Assembly (NCBI GenBank): GCA_002155105.1
Contig: MUZD01000013.1
Span: forward strand, 1-48,253
Source of the DNA: Sedimentibacter sp. SX930
GTDB taxonomy: Bacteria; Bacillota; Bacilli; Lactobacillales; Aerococcaceae
DNA: 48,253 nt
Direction: 5' to 3'
The position numbers and the translations under genes are program-made. Below are positions 18,397 through 25,693 of the stretch, one piece after another. The notes under the pieces are model-generated. The model had not been told where the DNA came from. It did no database searches and saw only the letters and a program-made list of their open reading frames with translations. Within the stretch, counting starts at the first letter, position 1; the number at the start of each line of letters is the position of its first letter.

Positions 18397-19150
18397 CCCA
18401 CCTCCGACGAAAAGCGCTTTCGTAGGAGGTGGGGTGTCGGTGATCTGCTGTCCTCCTGTTACCGGGCTCTGGCCGGAGCTGAGCTCGGAATCAGAGTCTG
18501 TCCTCCGACGAACGAGGGTTCGTCGGAGTTGAGCGTTTTGCGCTCGCCTCACCTCCGGTGAAGGCGTGCCTGGTAGGAGTTGGTGCTTTCCTCCGGTGAG
18601 CGCCCTTCTCGACGGAGTTTCGGTTTCGGTGATCCGCTGTCCTCCTGTTACCGGCTGCTGGCCGGAGCTGAGCGTGGAATAGGAAGCTTTCCTCCGACGA
18701 ACGAGGGCTCGTCGAAGGTGAGCGATTTGCGCTCGCATCAGCTCCGGCGAAGGCGTGCCTGGTAGGAGGTGGTGCTTTCCTCCGGTGAGAGCCCTTCTCG
18801 ACGGAGTTGCGGTTCCGCTAATCTGGTGTCCTCCTGTTACCGACTGCTGGCCGGAGCTGAGCGCGGAATCGGAAGCTGTCCTCCGACGAACGAGGGCTCG
18901 TCGAAGGTGAGCGATTTGCGCTCGCTTCAGCTCCGGCGAAGACAACCCTGCTCGAAGTTGGTGCTTTCCTCCGGTGAGCGCCCTTCTCAACGGAGTTGCG
19001 GTTCCGGTGATTTGTTTTCCTCCTGTTACCGGTCTCTGGCCGGAGCTGGGTGCGTAATCGCAGTCTGTTCTCCGGCGAAGGGAGCTTGGTCGGAGGAGCA
19101 TATATTCTCCCCGCCTCAACTCCGGCTAAGGCAAGGCTCGTCTGAGTTGC
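18397..19150. repeat. Array of CTCCG-hairpin units with an exact 189-bp higher-order period
   Basis: Each minor unit of about 47 bases opens with CTCC and closes with GGAG or a decayed form after about 25 bases. The best is CTCCGACGAAC, loop GAGG, GTTCGTCGGAG near 18502-18527. Four different minor units make a major repeat. The start CTCCGGTGAG recurs at 18591, 18780 and 18969, each 189 bases apart. Since 189 is a multiple of three, long frames stay open on both strands, but they have no ribosome site and translate to Arg/Ser/Gly-rich chains, so I treat them as non-coding. Shorter arrays of the same units lie at 9421-9568 and 25694-25873. Confidence 0.85.
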
Positions 19151-19201
19151 ACCCATGCAGATTCATTTATGCGATTATTAGATGCCAAGCGCGCGGAACT
19201 T

Positions 19202-19210
19202 TGGTATACT
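19202..19210 (+). promoter_or_regulatory. Extended -10 promoter of the flavodoxin gene
   Basis: TGGTATACT is an extended -10 element (TGn before TATACT, 19205-19210) 42 bases before the flavodoxin start. No good -35 is visible, as is common with extended -10 promoters. Confidence 0.5.
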
Positions 19211-19251
19211 TTCCTTAAGAAAGCAATCGTGAAAAGAAAGAAGGAAATACA

Positions 19252-19701
19252 ATGGCATCAGCATTGATCGTATACGCAAGTTTGACAGGAAATACCGAAG
19301 AAATCGCCGATATCGTCGCAGACCAGTTGGAAGCATTGGGTGTGGACGTCGAAGTAAAAGAATGTTCACAAGCTGCACCGGAGGACTTCTTGGCATATGA
19401 CATGAACATCATCGCGACTTACACTTACGGAACGGACGGCGACCTGCCTGACGAATTCATGGACTTCTATGAAGAGATGGAAGATGTCGACTTCACAGGC
19501 AAAATTGCCGGCGTCGTCGGATCTGGGGATACGTTCTATGAATATTACTGCAAAGCAGTCGATGATTTCGAAGTTCAATTCAAAAAATTCGGCGCGACAA
19601 TCGGCGCAGAAAATGTCAAGATCGACTTGAACGCCGAAGAAGAGGATATCGCGAACCTGCAGAAATTCTCTGAAGCGATGGTAGCCGCGCTGAACAAATA
19701 A
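19252..19701 (+). CDS. Short-chain flavodoxin
   Basis: A 149-residue FMN protein that carries single electrons in the cytoplasm, often replacing ferredoxin when iron is short. The N-terminal YASLTGNTEEIADIV is the phosphate-binding loop for FMN. TYTYGTDGDLPDEFMDFYEE and VVGSGDTFYEYYCKAVDDF hold the two loops that flank the flavin ring. The length fits short-chain flavodoxins. The protein is very acidic, as is usual. The ribosome site GAAGGAA lies close before the ATG, and an own promoter and terminator mark a single-gene unit. Confidence 0.95.
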   Translation: MASALIVYASLTGNTEEIADIVADQLEALGVDVEVKECSQAAPEDFLAYDMNIIATYTYGTDGDLPDEFMDFYEEMEDVDFTGKIAGVVGSGDTFYEYYCKAVDDFEVQFKKFGATIGAENVKIDLNAEEEDIANLQKFSEAMVAALNK

Positions 19702-19733
19702 GCAACACCCTTCATTACCGCAATAACAAAAGT

Positions 19734-19778
19734 AAGAGTCGGCATTCGGGAATCCCTGCGGTTGGCTCTTCTTTTTTT
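19734..19778 (+). terminator. Flavodoxin terminator
   Basis: AAGAGTCGGC and GTTGGCTCTT form a stem with G-U pairs, followed by a run of seven T after one C. It lies 33 bases after the flavodoxin stop. Confidence 0.8.
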
Positions 19779-19923
19779 AAAACCAGAAAAACGTTTCCAT
19801 TATATGCGGAAAACATAGAAAGTTTTACTCCGATGGAAATGGCACTCGTCCTTTTCATCATTTCTGCAACTTCCAACTGCAGAAACAAATGCATTTACTT
19901 AAAATCGAGGGAGGAGGATCTAC

Positions 19924-20832
19924 ATGGATGTCGGAATGGAATATGAAATATTGATGCTCCAGCTGGGCTCGTTGGCCCGCAAGCTTTTCAATGCCGAGGA
20001 GAATCTTTCGAAATATCAAGAAGCACTGGATAAGGCCATTGCGACGCTGGAAAAGGAGAACCGCGACCTCGAACGGCTGCGCAATGACAGTTTCTCGAAC
20101 ACGCTCCTGAAGCTATTCGGCAACTTTGACCGCCGCTATGACAAAGAGTACCGTGAAATCATCGGTGCTAAAGTCGAGTTCGACAAGGCCTATGCGATGA
20201 AGATTGCCGCGGCGCGCAGAGTCAAGGAAGTCGAAGCGGACATCGAAGAAAAGAAACTGCGTCTGCGCAACATCAAGGAAGACGTCCTGCGCAAACATCC
20301 GGACATGAACCAGGTCGTCAGCGAGCGCCAACAACAGATTCTGGCCCTTGAGCACGAATGGCGCGAAACGAATGAAGCCGAACAAGCCGGAATCGCGGTG
20401 TTGGAATCACTATCGGATATCATCAGTGGCCTCGATGCCGCCGATGCCATTTCGACTTGGGACTTGATCACCGACAGCAGCCTCATCCTGGATTTCCTGA
20501 AGCACGACAAACTGGATGCCGCCGAAGCCTCGCTGCTGCATCTCGAACAGACCGTCTATACTTTTGCGCGGGAACTGCGCGACTTGGATTTCGTCTTCGA
20601 GAGCGACCTCGAAACCATCTCCTCCACCCAGCGCGCCCTGGACATCTTCTTCGACAACCTCTTCTCCGATTGGGGAACAAAAGCTATCATTGAGAAGAAT
20701 ATCGAAAACCTGAAGAAGCTGCAGGACAGCACCGAGGATGTCATGGAAAGTTTGGCGGAGAAGAAACGCGAACTGGAGACGACTTTGGAAGTGTTGGCGG
20801 ATGAGGGAGATGATATAAAAAACTTGACGTGA
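19924..20832 (+). CDS. Coiled-coil protein of unknown function
   Basis: A 302-residue, highly charged protein with almost continuous heptad patterns. Residues about 20-55 (AEENLSKYQEALDKAIATLEKENRD) and 80-135 form the first long coils; 260-295 (IEKNIENLKKL, LAEKKRELETTLEVL) form the last. A non-coil part (FSNTLLKLFGNFDRRYDKEY) lies near 60-80. There is no signal peptide or membrane segment, so it is cytoplasmic. No family is recognised; it resembles the helical hypothetical proteins often found in Lactobacillales cores, and the GC-rich codon use matches core genes nearby. GGAGGAGG before the ATG fixes the start. It might be structural or a scaffold, which is only a guess. Confidence 0.75.
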   Translation: MDVGMEYEILMLQLGSLARKLFNAEENLSKYQEALDKAIATLEKENRDLERLRNDSFSNTLLKLFGNFDRRYDKEYREIIGAKVEFDKAYAMKIAAARRVKEVEADIEEKKLRLRNIKEDVLRKHPDMNQVVSERQQQILALEHEWRETNEAEQAGIAVLESLSDIISGLDAADAISTWDLITDSSLILDFLKHDKLDAAEASLLHLEQTVYTFARELRDLDFVFESDLETISSTQRALDIFFDNLFSDWGTKAIIEKNIENLKKLQDSTEDVMESLAEKKRELETTLEVLADEGDDIKNLT

Positions 20833-20993
20833 TGAGTTCAGTTCCACTTTTGCTCAATCCTATTTTCGATAACAGAGAAAAAGCCAGAGAGTATTGAATG
20901 CTGCTGAAAAAGTGGCAGCCTAATGATTGTGAGCAAGGAAAGCACCACAACATATTAATTTTACTGTCACATAATTAAAGGAGGTCATTAAAT

Positions 20994-21194
20994 ATGACGA
21001 CAATTACATCTACACCAATCATTCAAGCAATTACAATTATTAAACCTTATGTACAAAATAGAGATGATTTTTACAACTCCCAGATTCTCGGAACTGGGCT
21101 ATCTCCTAAACAAACGTTGGACAACGCAATCTACATTGGAAACCAACCAAAACGTGGATGTACTTACGGTTACTTTGCAGCACGTGCTTACTAA
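20994..21194 (+). CDS. Small protein of 66 residues, function unknown
   Basis: A near-perfect ribosome site (AAAGGAGG) lies nine bases before the ATG, which is the main reason to call it. The product is rich in Ile, Thr, Asn and Tyr (TTITSTPIIQAITIIKPY at the start, GCTYGYFAARAY at the end), with no signal peptide or membrane segment. No family is recognised. Its stop overlaps the first recognisable bases of a broken integrase frame, so it may be the first gene, or a fused remnant, of the mobile element that carries the reverse transcriptase. It may instead be a truncated protein whose 3' end was lost by deletion into the integrase. Confidence 0.5.
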   Translation: MTTITSTPIIQAITIIKPYVQNRDDFYNSQILGTGLSPKQTLDNAIYIGNQPKRGCTYGYFAARAY

Positions 21195-21348
21195 TTACCA
21201 AGAGAAAGGTAGGATAAAATTCCTATCTTTCTTTCATGATTTGCGAGATACTCATGCTTCCTTTCTTTTTCCCAGCGATAATATAAGGCTAGATTTTATT
21301 TCTAAAAAATTAGGGCGTAATTCAATACTTACAACACAAAATTTCTAA
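21187..21348 (+). pseudogene. C-terminal remnant of a tyrosine recombinase (phage-type integrase)
   Basis: The frame reads TNYQEKGRIKFLSFFHDLRD, then THASFLFPSDNIRLDFISKK and LGRNSILTTQNF before the stop. This matches the end of the integrase catalytic domain, normally HDLRHTHASLL...LGHSSI.TT. Box II His and Arg (HDLR) survive. The second conserved His (LGH) is Arg here, and the catalytic Tyr after TTQN is absent. All upstream domains are missing. It is a dead fragment and indicates that the AT-rich segment up to about 24000 came in on an integrating element. Confidence 0.75.
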
Positions 21349-21361
21349 TTAGAATTAACGT

Positions 21362-21390
21362 AAAAAAGACACCAGTAAAATACTGACGCC
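21362..21390 (-). terminator. Rho-independent terminator, probably for the reverse transcriptase transcript
   Basis: Reading minus, GGCGTCAGTA, loop TTT, TACTGGTGTC forms a 10-pair stem with G-U pairs, and TTTTTT follows. It is the first good terminator after the reverse transcriptase stop, 275 bases on. It may also have marked the end of the lost element. Confidence 0.65.
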
Positions 21391-21664
21391 TTAGATCTAT
21401 TAAATTCATTGAAACACTGATTTGTATGCCAAGTCCCACTAAATACTCGCTCAAAACATTAGTATAAAACAAGTTTATTAATGTTTAGAAAATTGTGACG
21501 TTTTATTAAGCTTGTGTTAATAACAGATCTGAAAATATTGTTAATTATATATATATATCTATATTTCCATTACAACAAATAGTTTCAAAAAATTATTAAT
21601 TCAGCTGATTTAAGAACATATTCTTTATTTTATTTGAAAATTATTATGCCATTTGTAAATAAAG
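21391..21664. other. AT-rich spacer after the reverse transcriptase gene
   Basis: No gene is supported. There are runs of alternating AT (near 21548-21562) and no strong hairpin. It would be the 3' untranslated part of the reverse transcriptase transcript if the terminator at 21362-21390 is used. Confidence 0.4.
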
Positions 21665-23017
21665 TCACTTCAAATATTCATATTTTGTATGAATCTTAAT
21701 ACCCATCATCTTCTCTATTTTCTTTTTCCGATTTTTTATCTGGGTCATCATTAAGTTGGTCGTATTTGGTGATATCTCATCAAATTTTTTTTGTGCTCTT
21801 TTTGCATAAGAAATAAAATTACCAAATTCAGTACTTTTTGTTCCTAAGTCAGTATACAAACTATATATCCTTTTTCTATAAGGAAGTTTAGGTAACTGTC
21901 TTGTCCTCTTCCTTGCTTGAGAGTATCCTATCATTTGCTTCGCTTTACGATAAAATTTATATGGACTTTTCCCTCTCATTCTAACTGTTTTTCCATCAAA
22001 AATAAAACCTAGGTAATCTAAACGACGTATTTTAGGATTGTCTATGTTTATTACTTCTTGATTCTTATACAAATATAAGCCTGTCTTATTCTCTTGAATG
22101 ACAATTTTGTTTTTTTTTGCTAAATCTCTGATATACCCTTCTATACCCCGCATATCTAAATCATTAGCAATTTCACTTTTAGGTATGACTAGAATAAAAT
22201 CATCTGAATATCGTCTGTATAGCCCAGAATAATTATTGGCAATTTCATTTAACTCTATATCAAAAGATAATGCATATACATTGGCAAATACTGCACTAAT
22301 AGCCGTTCCTTGTGGTATTCCAAATTTTTCTTTATTTCTTTCAGTACGATTCTTTCTCTGAAATTCTCTAAAATCGCCTAGCTGTTTGAAATAACTATTT
22401 TTCTTCTGGAATTTTAAACTCTCATCGCTACCAAACATTTCTATTAAGAGTTCTTTTTCATAATATCCATATTTTGTTATTGAATGAAACACATTGAACC
22501 AGTCATCTGATAATCTTGATTTGTTCATGACTCTCTTCAATGCATCTTTGAGTAGGATATGATCTATCTTGTCGAAATAATTGGTAAAGTCTCCTACTAC
22601 AACATAGGCTTCATCATATTCAACTATTTTATTGATAATCTCTGCTGCAAAATCAATATTGGATTTTTTCGGTTTATTGTTTCGATATGCAGTAATGCAC
22701 TCGTCTATTCCCAATTTTAAACAAAGCTCATTATAGTAGTCGGAATTCAACATCTCGGCGTAGTATTTATAAATGTAATTATCCCAGTGTCCTGCATACA
22801 TAATGTCTCGATTCTTGGGCTTAATTGGTCTATTATCAAATTCTGGATTCTTTTCTCCAATATTTTTTTCAAAGGATGAAGTGTAGTGTATTAACGGCAA
22901 AAAGCTATGTTGCGCAATCTTAGAAGGATTGGTTACATAGCTTTCAGCATTTTCAATTCTTACTCTATTATCAAAATGTAAATATTTTTTCGTAGGATAT
23001 TTTAATTTATCTAACAT
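21665..23017 (-). CDS. Stand-alone reverse transcriptase of the abortive-infection/DRT type (candidate DRT2-like)
   Basis: A 450-residue RNA-directed DNA polymerase. Motif A is VVGDFTNYFDKIDH (140-153, catalytic Asp143). Motif B is GIPQGTAISAVFANVY (233-248). Motif C is YSDD (270-273) in LYRRYSDDFILVIP. LDYLGFIFDG (333-342) follows as motif E. The N-terminal part has HSFLPLIHYT (37-46), RDIMYAGHWDNYIYKYY (70-86) and AYRNNKPKKSNIDFA (110-124), which I associate with the unknown-group/DRT reverse transcriptases rather than group II introns or retrons. There is no maturase X domain, HNH domain or retron NAXXH motif. The C-terminal third is a basic helical thumb. GAGGTG precedes the ATG by 5 bases. 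The gene stands alone behind a long structured leader, the layout of DRT2. Reverse transcriptase: firm. DRT2 class: about even. Confidence 0.85.
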   Translation of the reverse strand: MLDKLKYPTKKYLHFDNRVRIENAESYVTNPSKIAQHSFLPLIHYTSSFEKNIGEKNPEFDNRPIKPKNRDIMYAGHWDNYIYKYYAEMLNSDYYNELCLKLGIDECITAYRNNKPKKSNIDFAAEIINKIVEYDEAYVVVGDFTNYFDKIDHILLKDALKRVMNKSRLSDDWFNVFHSITKYGYYEKELLIEMFGSDESLKFQKKNSYFKQLGDFREFQRKNRTERNKEKFGIPQGTAISAVFANVYALSFDIELNEIANNYSGLYRRYSDDFILVIPKSEIANDLDMRGIEGYIRDLAKKNKIVIQENKTGLYLYKNQEVINIDNPKIRRLDYLGFIFDGKTVRMRGKSPYKFYRKAKQMIGYSQARKRTRQLPKLPYRKRIYSLYTDLGTKSTEFGNFISYAKRAQKKFDEISPNTTNLMMTQIKNRKKKIEKMMGIKIHTKYEYLK

Positions 23018-23427
23018 ATTTACACCTCTTTTTTTTGGAGCGGAAAGGAACAGCAGACCTGATTTCTGACAGTCGTTCCTTTCTGCAGCGCGTGTTAGTC
23101 GATACTCCCTACATTACGACCATTTGATATGTAGAAGATCAGGGTGATTCAACTAATCTGTTACAATGAAATTGACTGGATCGTGGAAGGAGCAAATCAT
23201 ATGGACTTGTCTATTCTGACAATCTACATCTTATCAAACGTGTTAATCCAAGGAACGTTGATGATTCTTGAAATTAACTTAAAGCAATTCTTAGACAGCT
23301 GGGCCGATAAGTTTCTGCTTGACAGTTTGAAACATTGTATTCTGCGTACCTATAGCAGCAGGCATCATTATTCTAACACCATCCAATGTTTATTACTAGA
23401 TGATTAATGGAAAAACTCTCTTTATTC
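23018..23427 (-). ncRNA. Structured leader of the reverse transcriptase, candidate template RNA
   Basis: A TATAAT box at 23439-23434 could start a transcript of about 410 bases before the reverse transcriptase. In the leader I see four hairpins: ATCAACGT with ACGTTTGAT (23262-23255/23241-23233, one bulge); GATCCAG with CTGATC plus TCAA/TTGA inside (about 23182-23136); CTACAT with ATGTAG (23134-23129/23114-23109); and GCAGAAAGGAAC with GTTCCTTTCCGC (23086-23075/23051-23040, 12 positions, one mismatch, 23-base loop). The last ends 22 bases before the start codon. No long sense frame begins there. DRT2 and some other defence reverse transcriptases copy a structured RNA encoded directly upstream. 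The hairpins are seen; the role is inferred. Confidence 0.45.
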
Positions 23428-23507
23428 ATCAAAATTATAAACTAAGTTTAGATTCATATAACGTAATTCAAATGTCTTTTTGAAATGAATTTGCCTTATT
23501 ATCGCTT

Positions 23508-23612
23508 TTACATTTTTACTTCCTCACAGTAATCATTTTCCCTCATAACCACCATAAAAATATCCGTCACTTGAACAGGAGGCATCCCCAAATATCCATT
23601 ATAATTCATCAT
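23508..23612 (-). CDS. Possible 34-residue peptide upstream of the reverse transcriptase leader
   Basis: Two ATG codons in a row (23612, 23609) open MMNYNGYLGMPPVQVTDIF, ending REDYC-like (MRENDYCEEVKM). The frame continues upstream without a stop for about 22 more codons (RIEPPFLGAKLQRGC), so this may be the end of a broken longer gene. The only G-rich ribosome-like site (AAAGGGGG) is too far from the ATG. I do not recognise it. It is listed because it lies in the same island and direction as the reverse transcriptase. Confidence 0.2.
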   Translation of the reverse strand: MMNYNGYLGMPPVQVTDIFMVVMRENDYCEEVKM

Positions 23613-23817
23613 AGGTCTGCTATCAGTATAGCACCCCCTTTGTAACTTTGCTCCAAGAAAGGGTGGTTCAATACGTTTGCATTATAACAAGACTGGCCAG
23701 CTGTTCTAATTTAACTTTTGCTTCACCACTTTCAAAGAACTAGTTTATTATTCGATTTTAAATCTATCTGCTCATATCAACAATCCCGCTTTGAGAATGC
23801 GTCTTATCTTTTTAAGG

Positions 23818-23973
23818 TTACTGATCGGAAATACGATCATGGAGCTCTTTGGTACCGACAAAAACGATCATGTCAGGTGTCCGTGATACCAGTGAGCCGA
23901 GATGTCCGGGTTCAATCATAACAGCTATAATCAACGCACCAAAACTTACCATTGATGCCACTTTGACACTCAT
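23818..23973 (-). CDS. Small membrane protein of 51 residues
   Basis: GGAGGAG precedes the ATG at 23973 with good spacing, which supports translation. The product begins MSVKVASMVSFGALIIAVMI, one likely membrane segment, then EPGHLGSLVSRTPDMIVFVG and a short charged tail ending DRISDQ. No family is recognised. It lies on the same strand as the reverse transcriptase, about 950 bases before its start, in the same AT-rich island. Small single-span proteins next to defence genes can be toxins or membrane effectors, but nothing in the sequence proves that here. It could also be the surviving start of a longer lost gene. Confidence 0.45.
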   Translation of the reverse strand: MSVKVASMVSFGALIIAVMIEPGHLGSLVSRTPDMIVFVGTKELHDRISDQ

Positions 23974-24269
23974 TGAATTTCTCCTCCATTAAATAATTGT
24001 CTGCATAGTCATAACTTATTGTTGTTAGTATTTTCAGCGTCTTGTTAAGTTATTTTAAGGGCCTTCCGGAATTTTTTTTATTCTAAAGAACCTGATAGCA
24101 ATTGAACCCTGATTTTTTAAAGACATGCTTAATTTCGACACACAAAAAAATCTATTGCATTCTTGCGGATCATATGAGAATATAGTACATGTAATCGATT
24201 TTATATCAATTACAGGAGCCCTTGTGGTTCCAGCTTCTGTTTAATCCCCCCAAGGTTAAATAGACAAAG

Positions 24270-24293
24270 CTCAGCTTCGGCTGAGTTTTTTTT
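24270..24293 (+). terminator. Orphan Rho-independent terminator
   Basis: CTCAGC and GCTGAG close a UUCG tetraloop and eight T follow. The form is textbook. No gene on the plus strand ends just before it. Confidence 0.85.
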
Positions 24294-24325
24294 GCGTTCT
24301 GTGGTCAATTTTGCACAAATGCACG

Positions 24326-24365
24326 AGAGAATTATCTATTCTCTAGAGGTAAGTTGTGCTATGAT
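24326..24365 (+). promoter_or_regulatory. Aminopeptidase promoter with a palindrome upstream
   Basis: An extended -10 element, TGCTATGAT (-10 at 24360-24365), lies 38 bases before the aminopeptidase ATG. The perfect palindrome AGAGAAT-TATCT-ATTCTCT (24326-24344) covers the -35 region, where no consensus hexamer exists. This placing suits an operator for an activator or repressor. Confidence 0.5.
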
Positions 24366-24403
24366 AGTGCCATTACGTTTATATGCTTAGGAGTGAATAC
24401 ACA

Positions 24404-25648
24404 ATGGTATTACCGAATTTTGAAGAAAATCTGCAAAAATACGCCAAATTGTTGGTTTCGAAGGGGATCAACGTTCAAAAAGGCCACACGATCGTCATCA
24501 ACATCGACGTCGAGCAGGCACCGTTTGCGCGTCTGTTGACGAAGGAAGCCTATGCGCTGGGCGCCGAGGAAGTCATCGTCAAGTGGACCGACGATATCGT
24601 CACCCGCGAAACGTATCTGCATACGTCCGAGGAGAGAATGACGAATATCCCGCAATACAAGGTGGATGAAAGTCTCGACATGATCGAAAAGAAAGCCAGC
24701 CGCCTTTCTGTCCGCTCGGCCGATCCGGATGCGCTGAACGGCGTCGACGGCAAAAAATTGGCTGCCGTGCAAAAAGCTAATAACGTCGCCTTCGATGCGC
24801 AACGCATCGCGACCCAAGCCAACAAAGTCAGCTGGACCGTCGCTGCCGCAGCCGGCGCGAAATGGGCTGCGAAAGTCTTCCCTGATTTGGCGACCGAAGA
24901 GGAACAAGTCGACGCCTTGTGGAACGAAATCTTCAAGACGTGCCGCGTCTACGAAACCGATCCAGTTGCGGCCTGGGATGCGCATGAAGCGCGCCTGCTG
25001 TCGAAAGCCGATGTGTTGAACGCGGAACAATTCGACACACTGCACTACACAGCGCCGAACGGAACCGATTTGACGATCGGCATGCCGCAAAACCACATCT
25101 GGGAAAGCGCCGGAAGCGTGAACGCGCAGAACGAGAAGTTCATCGCCAACATGCCGACCGAAGAAGTCTTCAGCGCGCCTGATTTCCGCCGCATCGATGG
25201 TGTCGTGAAATCGACCAAACCCCTAAGCTATGCCGGCAATATCATCGACGGCATGACTTTCCGCTTCGAGAACGGCCAAGTGACCGAAGTGACTGCCGAA
25301 AAAGGCGAAGAAACGATCCGCCGATTGGTGGAAGAAAACGACGGCGGAAGAAGCCTCGGCGAAGTCGCCTTGGTTCCGGATCCGTCTCCGATCTCGCAAT
25401 CCGGCATCGTCTTCTTCAACACACTGTTCGACGAAAATGCCTCCAACCACTTGGCGCTGGGCTCCGCTTACGCATCGAGTGTTGTTGGCGGTACTGAAAT
25501 GACGCAAGAAGAGTTGGCAGCAGCCGGCTTGAACCGTTCGACTACGCACGTGGACTTCATGATCGGGTCTGCGGATATGAATATTGACGGGATCCGCAAG
25601 GACGGATCGGTTATGCCGATCTTCCGTAATGGAGATTGGGCGTTCTAA
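24404..25648 (+). CDS. Aminopeptidase of family M29 (PepS/AmpS)
   Basis: A 414-residue cytoplasmic metallo-aminopeptidase that trims N-terminal residues from peptides, as PepS of lactic acid bacteria does. The start MVLPNFEENLQKYAKLLV is typical. The metal ligands can be read: Glu in ANMPTEEVFSAPD, Glu in SLGEVALVPD, His in ENASNHLALGSAY, and His and Asp in STTHVDFMIGS. GVNVQKG-like GINVQKGHTIVIN covers the N-terminal domain core. I choose the ATG at 24404 since AGGAGTG lies 8 bases before it; the frame is open for 7 more codons upstream. It is a single-gene unit, with its own promoter and terminator. Codon use is GC-rich, as in core genes. Confidence 0.93.
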   Translation: MVLPNFEENLQKYAKLLVSKGINVQKGHTIVINIDVEQAPFARLLTKEAYALGAEEVIVKWTDDIVTRETYLHTSEERMTNIPQYKVDESLDMIEKKASRLSVRSADPDALNGVDGKKLAAVQKANNVAFDAQRIATQANKVSWTVAAAAGAKWAAKVFPDLATEEEQVDALWNEIFKTCRVYETDPVAAWDAHEARLLSKADVLNAEQFDTLHYTAPNGTDLTIGMPQNHIWESAGSVNAQNEKFIANMPTEEVFSAPDFRRIDGVVKSTKPLSYAGNIIDGMTFRFENGQVTEVTAEKGEETIRRLVEENDGGRSLGEVALVPDPSPISQSGIVFFNTLFDENASNHLALGSAYASSVVGGTEMTQEELAAAGLNRSTTHVDFMIGSADMNIDGIRKDGSVMPIFRNGDWAF

Positions 25649-25661
25649 TTTTATGAGTGTG

Positions 25662-25686
25662 GCCTCCCGGGGACGGGAGGCTTTTT
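25662..25686 (+). terminator. Aminopeptidase terminator
   Basis: GCCTCCCG, loop GGGA, CGGGAGGC, then five T, 13 bases after the stop codon. Confidence 0.9.
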
Positions 25687-25693
25687 GTGTTGT

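Larger units (their letters stand above)
23974..24403. other. Intergenic stretch with a terminator and the aminopeptidase promoter
   Basis: No gene is supported. A strong plus-strand terminator stands at 24270-24293 (CTCAGC, loop TTCG, GCTGAG, eight T), yet no plus-strand gene lies within 2 kb upstream. It may close an unannotated short RNA from about 24190, or be left over from a lost gene. The aminopeptidase promoter follows. Confidence 0.5.

Noticed and set aside
18268-19119. A 283-codon minus-strand frame and matching plus-strand frames across the hairpin array
   Set aside because: They stay open only because the repeat period (189) is a multiple of three. There is no ribosome site, and the product is a low-complexity Arg/Ser/Gly chain on both strands.
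21665-23017. Group II intron, retron or diversity-generating retroelement
   Set aside because: No maturase or HNH domain and no intron domain V structure; no retron NAXXH motif or msr-msd repeats; no template/variable repeat pair or Avd gene nearby.
23144-23407. Ordinary protein gene on the plus strand (87 codons) in the reverse transcriptase leader
   Set aside because: It starts at GTG without a ribosome site and is antisense to the leader. I keep it only as a possible concatemer frame, not as a gene.
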